Shown here piece by piece: positions 26,609-34,158 of a stretch of 64,000 nucleotides of DNA. Where the stretch lies: NCBI RefSeq assembly GCF_000196255.1, contig NC_006370.1:1580187-1644186 (forward strand), written 5' to 3'. The stretch's first letter is position 1; the number at the start of each line of letters is the position of its first letter. The translations under genes were made by a program, and so were the position numbers. The notes beneath the pieces were generated by a model. The model did not search any database, had not been told where the DNA came from, and was given only the letters and a program-made list of their open reading frames with translations. The stretch comes from Photobacterium profundum SS9. Its GTDB lineage: Bacteria; Pseudomonadota; Gammaproteobacteria; Enterobacterales; Vibrionaceae.

Positions 26609-27787
26609 GTGAATTTAAAATTAGTGGGTAGTTCGTTAATCATTGCAGGTACCGCGCTGGGCGCAGGTATGTTAGCCATTCCAATGGTACTGGCGCAGTT
26701 TGGTCTTTTATGGGGCACCCTTTTGATGCTGGTGATTTGGTTGGGTACAACCTACGCCGCATTGTTATTACTTGAAGCCAGTATTAAATCCGGTGGTGGC
26801 TTAGGGATGAACACCATTGCGCGTAAAACCTTGGGTAAAGGCGGCCAGCTGGTCACCAACGGTTTACTTTACGCGTTGTTAGTATGCTTATTGATGGCTT
26901 ACATCATCGGAGCCGGTGATTTAGTGAAGAAGATGCTGCACGGTGTTGGCATTGAAATGTCGATGATGCAGACACAAATCTTGTTCACACTGGTTGCGGG
27001 CGTAGTTGTTGCCTCTGGTACTGCTGCTATCGATAAGGTTAACCGTCTGTTGTTTGCTGTAATGGTTGTCGTATTAGGTATCACGCTATTCTCGCTCGTG
27101 CCGACTATGTCTTTTGAACACCTTTTAGATGCGGCAAGCAATGATAAAGTTGAGCTAATAAAAACCAGCTCAGTGTTGTTCACCAGCTTTGGTTTTATGG
27201 TCGTGATTCCATCACTTGTAACCTACAACAAAGGCGCGTCACACCGTGATTTGCGTAACATGGTTATTGTAGGCTCTGTTATCCCATTAGCTTGTTACTT
27301 ATTGTGGTTATATGCCGTTGTGGGTAACTTAACCCCAGAACAATTGGTGAAGTTCTCGAATGTATCTGAATTGATTGCTGCATTGGGCACGCGTTTCAGC
27401 GGTATTCAAGTGATTCTGTCTACCTTCACAGGCCTAGCGTTACTGACGTCGTTCTTGGGTGTGGCGATGGCACTGTTTGATCAAAATGCAGATACATTTA
27501 AGCAAAATAAAGCCGTTACCTATGTACTTACCTTTATTTTTCCGTTAGTTGGCGCACTTTGGGCTGCTGATCAGTTCTTATCTGTATTGGGTTATGCTGG
27601 CTTTATTCTTGTGTTCTTGGCTATCTTTGTACCAATGGCGATGACAATGAAACTGCGTAGTTTTGAAAAGCAAAAGTCAGCAGGGCATGAAGTATTGGCT
27701 GAAGCTTACCAAGCGGGTGGCGGTTCAATTGCTATGGGGCTTAGTTTCGTATTTGGTTGCTTCTTAATTGGTGCTCAGCTGGTATAA
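26609..27787 (+). CDS. aromatic amino acid permease (HAAAP family, TyrP-like)
   Basis: A 392-residue inner-membrane permease of the hydroxy/aromatic amino acid family, with about 11 helices. The first helix has the family signature IIAGTALGAGMLAIPMVLAQ, and SFGFMVVIPSLVTYNKG near residue 195 is the second conserved region; TGLALLTSFLGVAMALFDQN is the third. It should be a proton symporter for tyrosine or tryptophan; the overall pattern is closest to E. coli TyrP, but specificity between Tyr and Trp cannot be decided here. The start is GTG at 26609 after TATAGG. A 59-codon leader ORF and a terminator precede it. Confidence 0.88.
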   Translation: MNLKLVGSSLIIAGTALGAGMLAIPMVLAQFGLLWGTLLMLVIWLGTTYAALLLLEASIKSGGGLGMNTIARKTLGKGGQLVTNGLLYALLVCLLMAYIIGAGDLVKKMLHGVGIEMSMMQTQILFTLVAGVVVASGTAAIDKVNRLLFAVMVVVLGITLFSLVPTMSFEHLLDAASNDKVELIKTSSVLFTSFGFMVVIPSLVTYNKGASHRDLRNMVIVGSVIPLACYLLWLYAVVGNLTPEQLVKFSNVSELIAALGTRFSGIQVILSTFTGLALLTSFLGVAMALFDQNADTFKQNKAVTYVLTFIFPLVGALWAADQFLSVLGYAGFILVFLAIFVPMAMTMKLRSFEKQKSAGHEVLAEAYQAGGGSIAMGLSFVFGCFLIGAQLV

Positions 27788-27834
27788 AGGGCTGCTAATT
27801 ACTGATTGTAGAAGTAGTATGTGATTATATGAAG

Positions 27835-27868
27835 AAGGCGTTTATCGAAAGGTAAGCGTCTTTTTTTT
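27835..27868 (+). terminator. terminator of the aromatic permease gene
   Basis: GGCGTTTATC (27837-27846), loop GAAA, GGTAAGCGTC (27851-27860) with two G-T pairs, then TTTTTTTT. Confidence 0.85.
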
Positions 27869-28343
27869 GTATTCTGAAAGTGTAAATAGGGGAAATGGAA
27901 CGCGAAGAAGACAGAGACCTTTAATAAACAAGTAGAAATAAGAGTGGATGTACTAACATGGGCTTTGAAGGAATAAAGAGGGAAAATAGGGGTAACCAGT
28001 TTGACCGAACTGAAAATACCCCTATCTAATGATAAACCTTTAAGTGACCGAAAAATAAAGGCTTACCGCTAAATCTTGCTCTTTTCCATGGAGTACGAAA
28101 ACGGGTTCGTTGGAAAACAGCACTACTTAACTTGATGCGGGAATCATACAAATTTTCATCCAAATCTGCTACAAAAGGCCTGAGTTTTGTCATTGCTATT
28201 TTTGATGAAAGTGTAAACTAAACAATACAGTTCAGTTTGAATGCACCGATCAAGCACGGAATCTTAGGTTGCTGCTTTGAACCCATGACAGCAGAGCAAA
28301 CATGCATTATGTTATTTCATCGGTAAATTAGAAGGATAAGGGC
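27869..28343. other. intergenic region with a two-part hairpin
   Basis: No gene of credible length was found. At 27986-28025 ATAGGGGTA pairs perfectly with TACCCCTAT, and inside it CAGTT (27997-28001) pairs with AACTG (28008-28012) around a six-base loop. There is no T run. The remainder carries the promoter and AGAAGGATAAGG ribosome site of the gene at 28344 and nothing else that I can recognise. Confidence 0.5.
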
Positions 28344-29147
28344 ATGTTTTGGAAAAAAGCTGAAAAGGTTGTTGAGCAAGCACTAGTCAATAATAGTCTT
28401 CTACCCATAACAACCGAAGCTTGTGTGATCAACGAAGCTGGTATTGATTACTTTGGGCATGTCGTTACTCAAAACGCGGAACGTAAATTTCAGTCAGGTA
28501 CGAAACAAGACAATCCTTTTTTACCTTACGAAGAAGACATGTTTGTCGATAATGCTGGTGAGAGTCATGTTTGCCTGCTTAATAAATTTCCGGTGTTATC
28601 TCCCCACTTGTTAATTTGCTCCCGTGAATTCGTTCCTCAAACATCGCCTTTAGAGCTACAGGATTTTTGTGCATGGGTAATGGGGTTTGATAGTGACAAT
28701 GTGTTAGGTTTTTATAATAGCGGAACGATTGCAGGCGCGAGTCAAGCCCACCGACACATGCAGCTCGTACAATCTTCTATTCCTTTAGAACACGCAATTA
28801 TAAATCATGAACTACCGTTCAAACATCACTTGTATCAGTTTGATTCACTCAGTGGTGAGCGATTGTATTTGTGCTATTTAGCGGGATTAAGAGAGCTCGG
28901 TATACTGGATAAAAATGGTTTAACTAATGACAATAGCTTACCAAGCGAGCAAGAGTGTAAGCCATACAACTTACTACTGACTAAACACTGGATGTTAATG
29001 ATCCCACGTTCTACGAATCAGATAAATGATGTGTTTGCGAATGGCATTAACTACAGTGGTCGTTTTTTAGTGAAAGAGCCTGAACAACTGGCTTGGCTAA
29101 AGGAATACGGCATGATGCAGTTTTTGAAAGACTGTAGTCAGGGGTAG
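28344..29147 (+). CDS. ATP adenylyltransferase / Ap4A phosphorylase-like protein
   Basis: A 267-residue protein of the HIT-superfamily branch that includes yeast Apa1/Apa2. The key motif is SQAHRHMQLVQSS (HxHxQ), around residue 145, with the histidine that would become adenylylated. Upstream is NPFLPYEEDMFV and CLLNKFPVLSPHLLICSREF, typical of the N-terminal domain, and the C-terminal domain contains PYNLLLTKHWMLMIPRS. The enzyme phosphorolyses diadenosine tetraphosphate to ATP and ADP. It is cytoplasmic. AAGGATAAGG is the ribosome site. It is a single gene. Confidence 0.83.
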   Translation: MFWKKAEKVVEQALVNNSLLPITTEACVINEAGIDYFGHVVTQNAERKFQSGTKQDNPFLPYEEDMFVDNAGESHVCLLNKFPVLSPHLLICSREFVPQTSPLELQDFCAWVMGFDSDNVLGFYNSGTIAGASQAHRHMQLVQSSIPLEHAIINHELPFKHHLYQFDSLSGERLYLCYLAGLRELGILDKNGLTNDNSLPSEQECKPYNLLLTKHWMLMIPRSTNQINDVFANGINYSGRFLVKEPEQLAWLKEYGMMQFLKDCSQG

Positions 29148-29171
29148 CTTCTAGTTAACACTGCTAGATGC

Positions 29172-29207
29172 AACAAAAAAGACCACTTCAATAACGTTGT
29201 GGTCTTT
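29172..29207. terminator. bidirectional terminator between convergent genes
   Basis: AAAGACCAC (29178-29186) pairs with GTGGTCTTT (29199-29207). The minus strand continues TTTTTTGTTG, giving a strong terminator for the PcfJ-like gene; the plus-strand T run is short. Confidence 0.8.
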
Positions 29208-29275
29208 AGGGCGACTATCGAAGATGTTTAGTCGTTCAATGATGGCTGGTTAATGAAAGTGCATGCATTTATTGG

Positions 29276-30442
29276 CTATAAATTCATGCGTTGCTTTTCA
29301 CCTTCTAGCCATGCATAAAGGGCTTGAAGTGTTTCTTCAAGAGGGCGACGATTACATTTTGCTTGAACTTGGTCAATTTCGTAATACTTACGACCATCAG
29401 GACGCTTGATCATCCTCACGCCCATCGTTACACGCTCTGGCGCAGTGACTTTGAATACTTGATATTCATCGTTTAATACTCGCGCATGGTAAGCCCCTAC
29501 ACAGTGGCGCTGTTCTTCACCTTCATCACGTAATTCGAAATAGCTTGTTAACGGCTGAATATATTCAGTACCAGTAAAGACTATCTGATACGGCTTTTTA
29601 TGGGTCGGGCACGGTACATAGTGCTTACGGTTTTGTGCTCGAATCCAGCTATCGTGTAATGTTGAAACATCTTCGACGGTGCGTAACTTACGTAAATAAC
29701 GCATAGGTTCAGCTAAACCTAAATTAACTCCCATCATTAATGTGTCATTAAGTAGCGTTGGAAGCTTAATTCTGCTTTTGAGCTTGCTTTCAGATAAATT
29801 AATGGCAAGGTTTGAGCCAGTTAATCCCGGTAATACCATATCAAGCTGTAATGACTGATGAGTAATAATAGGGTAATGGTTAAACAGACGGTAACGTTCA
29901 GCAATTGGATGCAATAGACGTGTCACTAAGGTATGGCTTGAACGCGTATCAAATGTAATATCGAGACGATCTAAAAAGCGCAAAGCTGCTTTGCTGTGTG
30001 AAAATCCGAGTATGCGCAAGATCTCACGTTGACCGTATTGGCAAAGTTCTAACGATTTTTCGCGATCTAGAGGGTATTCATTACAGATTAAATACAATAG
30101 AGCAGGGCGTAATTCAAGAAGCTGACGAGCATTTCTATTGGAAGCTGCCAAGCTCAGCATATAAATTGAAGTTTCAGGGAATGGCTTTACACGGTCTACA
30201 AGTAGCGGAGGAATAGAAGCAATCCATTCATCACCACCAGGAGTAAAGGCGATTTGGTCGATAGAAAAACCAATATTTCCTTCTAACGATTCAATATCAC
30301 CATTCGTGTATTCGCGCTTTAAAAGTAATTGCTGATCCCACGGCCATAATTTTAGGCTGAATTTAAAACCAAACGGTGTTAAATCGAGAACCAGAACTTG
30401 GCTTTCATCATTGATTGTTTGCGTGTCTTCAGCTAATCGCAT
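29276..30442 (-). CDS. PcfJ-domain protein
   Basis: A 388-residue soluble protein. The last ~120 residues contain LRDEGEEQRHCVGAYHARVL followed by NDEYQVFKVTAPERVTMGVR, and DQVQAKCNRRP, the pattern of the PcfJ family first named from a conjugative plasmid of Enterococcus. The first two thirds are helical and have no recognised motif. The biochemical role of PcfJ proteins is not known. Here it sits alone on the chromosome with no conjugation genes nearby, and it has its own terminator. Confidence 0.7.
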   Translation of the reverse strand: MRLAEDTQTINDESQVLVLDLTPFGFKFSLKLWPWDQQLLLKREYTNGDIESLEGNIGFSIDQIAFTPGGDEWIASIPPLLVDRVKPFPETSIYMLSLAASNRNARQLLELRPALLYLICNEYPLDREKSLELCQYGQREILRILGFSHSKAALRFLDRLDITFDTRSSHTLVTRLLHPIAERYRLFNHYPIITHQSLQLDMVLPGLTGSNLAINLSESKLKSRIKLPTLLNDTLMMGVNLGLAEPMRYLRKLRTVEDVSTLHDSWIRAQNRKHYVPCPTHKKPYQIVFTGTEYIQPLTSYFELRDEGEEQRHCVGAYHARVLNDEYQVFKVTAPERVTMGVRMIKRPDGRKYYEIDQVQAKCNRRPLEETLQALYAWLEGEKQRMNL

Positions 30443-30543
30443 TGTTCTGTCATTATGTTATTTATCTGAATTAAATCCCAGCGAGAATAGTACCTAGGAT
30501 GCTTATATGCCCATTCAAGATGAAGGTTATCTCTGATGCAAGA

Positions 30544-30565
30544 GTCTTGATGTAGCTTGGGTATA
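30544..30565. repeat. degenerate copy of the TATACCCAAG palindromic repeat
   Basis: GTCTTGATGTAGCTTGGGTA followed by TA, a degenerate version of the copy at 16260-16283, lying between two minus-strand genes. Confidence 0.6.
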
Positions 30566-30638
30566 GATACTAACAAAAATTAAGCGTATTTCTACGAATT
30601 AAATAGACATTTTTGTCAATGTATTGTTATTTTTATCG

Positions 30639-31052
30639 TTACATTCTAACGACAGTTAAAAAACGTTTGGGATAGCCACTTTTATAATAATTCGTTTCCG
30701 TTACACCGAAGTGCTTCTGCGATGATGAACTATGCACAAACTTGATTGAATCATTCTTTATTTCTGAAATGATTCCGGCGTGACCAGGTTTTCGTACACT
30801 AGGGTTTGTTCCTGTAAAAACAATTAAATCGCCGACTTGAGCATCTTTTAACGTCACTGATTGTGTGAATAGTTGAGGATACTCTGACGTCGTTCTTGGA
30901 ATTTTAATGCTGTAATTATTATATATATAATGAATAAAGCCCGAGCAATCAAAGCCTTTTGGTGTAGACCCGCCCCATACATATTTTGTACTGATAAAAC
31001 TACGTGCATAACTGACCATTTCTTGCTCATTATTTATTGGGCTATTAGCCAT
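30639..31052 (-). pseudogene. NlpC/P60 peptidase domain, 3' part of an IS-split lipoprotein gene
   Basis: This 137-codon frame carries the NlpC/P60 catalytic core: KYVWGGSTPKGFDCSGFIHY with the nucleophilic cysteine, then VGDLIVFTGTN, and KPGHAGIISEIKND with the catalytic histidine. Such enzymes cleave peptide stems of murein. The apparent ATG at 31052 is made by the last two bases of the inserted IS4-family element plus the first base of the target duplication, so it is not the native start. Removing the IS and one copy of the 11-bp duplication joins it in frame with the 5' part at 32449-32569, restoring a 173-residue lipoprotein. The remaining fragment lacks the signal peptide. Confidence 0.85.
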
Positions 31053-32448
31053 AGGTATCTACACAGATTGAGCAAAAAACGAACTGGCTATTTGCCTCAT
31101 CGCGTTTATCTCATCCATGGTGTAGGTATCTAGTACTTCACACATTTGTAGGAAAACCCATAGTCCCGCAAGCAGTGATGGCTGAGTGACAGGCTTTGTT
31201 CGCTTAGTTAAACGACCACTCAGCTTAACCAAAAAACCTTTAAATTCATTAGCTTCATCCGAGCTGTCCGAATAAAGCTTAAATATCAACGTCGTTGCAA
31301 CACTGGCTGTGATCAGACGCTTTAATATTGACTCCGCAGTAGTTTGCTGCCATTTTTCTAACTGATGACCATCTGACTTCAATAACTTAAACCAAGATTC
31401 AATATTCCAGCGATGGCAATACCACGTTGCAATCTCTGTTGCATCAACATCCAACACGTTAGACAGCAGATACCATCTTGCTAGCTCTTTACCTTCATCA
31501 TCCGTGACCAGGCTCATAACAAAGCGACAGGTGGGCGCCGCTGACGCGAGCTTTTCTGATTTCCGGTGTAACTCAACAGTCGTTTCACCAACAAACAAAT
31601 AGCCCTCTTTACCTCGAAGAGAAATAACACCTTTCAAGTCTGGGGAGATTGTTCGACTGATGATTTCAGCCGTTTTAAACTGACCTTCGTGACGGAACGT
31701 TGAGCCTTTTTTAGTTCGAGTTAGCCAGTGAACTGAGCCTAAACGTCTTAAGTCTTTCGCTGAATCTGCTTCTCTATCAACAACATGCACCAGGGGCTTG
31801 TCTAAATGTAATTGTTCTTGCCAATGAATGCTGTCAAAGAGTGAATCTAGGTGACTTTGCTTGGGTTGTAACTCTTGGCTTCGGCATTGATAAATACCGT
31901 TGCTTGTCAGTAAGTTAAGACCTGCTGGAGCAATGGGTGCGCCAGTATTTGCGTCTACCAATAAAGACGCTTGCAGTTCGTAGCCAACATCGAGAGCGTG
32001 TGACATCTTAGTTTTATCTAACTTACTATGATGTTTAGCGAAATTGATATGGCACCAATCATGAGCCATTAATACATATCGACTTTGACTTTCTTTCACA
32101 CCAGAACGAGCAAGTCCCAGCATCGGGCCACTTAGCATAGGAAAAGTCACATCCTCATTATGATAAAAACGCCATGTTGCTTGTGTCGATGCCCATGATT
32201 GTGTGTGGTGGCGAAGAGATTCTACACCTGGTGCATTGCTAGAATTAACTGTCATGTGTTCCATTATAAGGGTCTGATAACGCTTAGATAATCTTGATTC
32301 AAGGATACAGGGTAATTGATGTTGTTCAAAAAGAGTCATCGTCAATACTAATGAAATGAAAGTTAACTCTCTTGATCGTTGATCCTTAGATCAGTTCCCT
32401 TCTCTTGGCCGATTGGTTAATTCGTAACCATTTTGTGTAGATACCTAT
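31051..32448 (-). mobile_element. IS4-family insertion sequence, 1398 bp
   Basis: The ends are ATAGGTATCTACACA (31051-31065) and its perfect inverse TGTGTAGATACCTAT (32434-32448). An 11-bp target duplication GGCTATTAGCC lies at 31040-31050 and 32449-32459. The length, the 11-bp duplication and the transposase type fit IS4. It looks complete and recent, because both ends, the duplication and the transposase are intact. Confidence 0.93.
31059..32339 (-). CDS. IS4-family DDE transposase
   Basis: A 426-residue transposase from the ATG at 32339 (a TTG at 32345 is also possible). DDE-type catalytic motifs are visible: the first aspartate in VLMAHDWCHINF, the second in HVVDREADSAKDLRRL, and the YREK signature YCHRWNIESWFKLLK that defines the IS4 family (Tyr, then Arg after two, Glu after three, Lys after six residues). 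No frameshift or stop is present, so the element is probably active. Confidence 0.93.
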   Translation of the reverse strand: MTLFEQHQLPCILESRLSKRYQTLIMEHMTVNSSNAPGVESLRHHTQSWASTQATWRFYHNEDVTFPMLSGPMLGLARSGVKESQSRYVLMAHDWCHINFAKHHSKLDKTKMSHALDVGYELQASLLVDANTGAPIAPAGLNLLTSNGIYQCRSQELQPKQSHLDSLFDSIHWQEQLHLDKPLVHVVDREADSAKDLRRLGSVHWLTRTKKGSTFRHEGQFKTAEIISRTISPDLKGVISLRGKEGYLFVGETTVELHRKSEKLASAAPTCRFVMSLVTDDEGKELARWYLLSNVLDVDATEIATWYCHRWNIESWFKLLKSDGHQLEKWQQTTAESILKRLITASVATTLIFKLYSDSSDEANEFKGFLVKLSGRLTKRTKPVTQPSLLAGLWVFLQMCEVLDTYTMDEINAMRQIASSFFAQSV

Positions 32449-32569
32449 GGCTATTAGCCGTTAAGTTTTGAGCTGCTGATATTGAAGACGCATTAGGGCT
32501 TTGACAGGCTGTTATAAACATAAGCGTAATAATACAGAATGAAAACTTAAAAGAATTTGGGGTGTTCAT
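32449..32569 (-). pseudogene. 5' part of the IS-split NlpC/P60 lipoprotein gene
   Basis: From the ATG at 32569 the minus strand reads MNTPNSFKFSFCIITLMFIT, then ACQSPNASSISAAQNLTANS. This is a lipoprotein signal with the lipobox FITAC (cysteine 22 as the lipidated residue). The IS enters after codon 37, and the sequence continues in frame in 30639-31050. Together the parts give an outer-membrane or inner-membrane-anchored murein peptidase of the NlpC/Spr type. Confidence 0.85.
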
Positions 32570-32970
32570 TTTAATATGTTCTTATATGTTATAAAAATAA
32601 TGATTTAAGTCTGAAAAAAGTTATCTCTTAAATCCCTTTAAAATTGTAAAAATGCGGTATTAGTGCAAGACATTAATAGCATTGAAGATAGACTATCTAA
32701 CGAATTAGTTGCACTTAATTTATTACCGCGGCTTATAAAGTCAGCTCCTGATGTGATTAGTTTCATCTTCTACATGATAATTTATAAAATGGTAGAGGAT
32801 AATCTTGATAGTGGTAATGTTAACTACGTGGTACACGTGTTTCTGTACTTTTCGTCTATAACTTAGAGTGATACTGTATAAAAAATGGTAGTCTAAGTGC
32901 TTAAATAAATAGGCGTTTATGCCGTTTTTATGGTCATTTGACCGATGGTTCATTTTTAGAGGCGTGTGAG
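32570..32970. other. 401-base intergenic region before the binding-protein gene
   Basis: No gene supported. There is an imperfect long inverted repeat, GCGGTA and GTGCAA (32654-32668) against TTGCAC and TACCGC (32709-32729), and a 12-bp palindrome GGTCATTTGACC at 32932-32943 close to the start of the next gene. Confidence 0.4.
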
Positions 32971-34158
32971 TTGACCGTTTTTCGCCGTTTTATATTGATG
33001 TTAGTAGCCTTAATACTAGGCACTCTTACCTCACAACCCGCTTTTGCGGCAGATATTACTATTTGGTATTCACATCAGTCCTCGCGATTTGTTGAAGGTT
33101 TAGTGCAGCGTTTTGAGCAAGAAACTGGCATTCAAGTGTCGCTAGTCCAGTTTAAGCCGAGTAAAATTAAAGCAGAACTTTTGCTCGGGGCTCAATACGG
33201 TGGCGTGCCGGATCTCGCTTTAGTACCGTCTGATTTTTTGGGTCTTTATCGACAAATGCGATTAGAGCCAGTTTTGAAACAGTGGTTGAGTACTGACCTT
33301 AGCGAAGATGCATTAAAAACGGCTAAAGTCGATGATGCTTATTGGGGGGTGCCTGTTATTCAAGGTAACCACTTAATGTTGTTTTATAATAAAAAGTTTG
33401 TCGAAGAACCCGTAGCTAGTTGGCAAGAATTGATAAAAACATCTCAGCAATATCGAGATAATAACCTTATGCCAATTGGCTGGAATTATACTGATATGTA
33501 CTTTTTCATGCCATTTCTATTCGCTTTTAATGGGCAACCACTAGATGGCGATATGATTACTTTAGATACACCTGAAATGGTTGAAGCACTTGATTACTAT
33601 CAACAACTCTCTATTCAGCAAGTTGTTGATAACAAATGTAATTATAATTGCTCCCAGCAACGCTTGATTAAAGGTGAAGAAGCTTATGCAATTAATGGTG
33701 ATTGGGCATATCAAGACTTAAAAGATGAAATGGGTGATGATTTAGGTGTCGCATTGTTGCCAACACTTAACAGCAAACCTATGTATTCAATGAAAAGTAC
33801 GTTTGTCTTTACCCTTCCTGGTAAATTGACAAAAAACAGTGAGAGGGAAAATAGAATTGCAGCTTTCCTAACATTTGTTCAGCGTGAAGATAATCAAAAG
33901 TGGGTCTACCAAAATTATCATTTATTGCCTGTTCATCAAGCTTTGTTTCAACAGGTCGTTTCTCAAGCAAAAGGTGATGAATTAGTGTTATTACAGCAGC
34001 TACAATTTGCTAAGCCGATGTCATCGGAAACAAACATGGCTATTGTTTGGGCTGCAATGGAAAAAGGTTATCAGCGGTTTAAAGATGGTTTATCAGCTAA
34101 AGAATCAGCACGGTACATGCAGAAGGTCGCAGATAAACAGAGCAAGCGGTTACGATGA
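32971..34158 (+). CDS. periplasmic substrate-binding protein (family 1)
   Basis: A 395-residue protein starting at TTG 32971 with GAGGCG upstream. The first ~26 residues are a signal peptide (FILMLVALILGTLTSQPAFA). The mature part is a family-1 extracellular solute-binding protein: DITIWYSHQSSRFVEGLVQR, FEQETGIQVSLVQFKPSK, VPVIQGNHLMLFYNKKF and INGDWAYQDLKDEMGDDLGV are typical of maltose/sugar-binding homologues. No ABC permease or ATPase lies nearby. Its stop overlaps the start of a membrane diguanylate cyclase by four bases, so it probably serves as a ligand sensor for that enzyme rather than for uptake. Confidence 0.87.
   Translation: MTVFRRFILMLVALILGTLTSQPAFAADITIWYSHQSSRFVEGLVQRFEQETGIQVSLVQFKPSKIKAELLLGAQYGGVPDLALVPSDFLGLYRQMRLEPVLKQWLSTDLSEDALKTAKVDDAYWGVPVIQGNHLMLFYNKKFVEEPVASWQELIKTSQQYRDNNLMPIGWNYTDMYFFMPFLFAFNGQPLDGDMITLDTPEMVEALDYYQQLSIQQVVDNKCNYNCSQQRLIKGEEAYAINGDWAYQDLKDEMGDDLGVALLPTLNSKPMYSMKSTFVFTLPGKLTKNSERENRIAAFLTFVQREDNQKWVYQNYHLLPVHQALFQQVVSQAKGDELVLLQQLQFAKPMSSETNMAIVWAAMEKGYQRFKDGLSAKESARYMQKVADKQSKRLR

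Noticed and set aside
32663..32866. 67-residue ORF upstream of the binding-protein gene.
   Set aside because: No ribosome site or recognisable family; it lies over an imperfect inverted repeat in an AT-rich gap.
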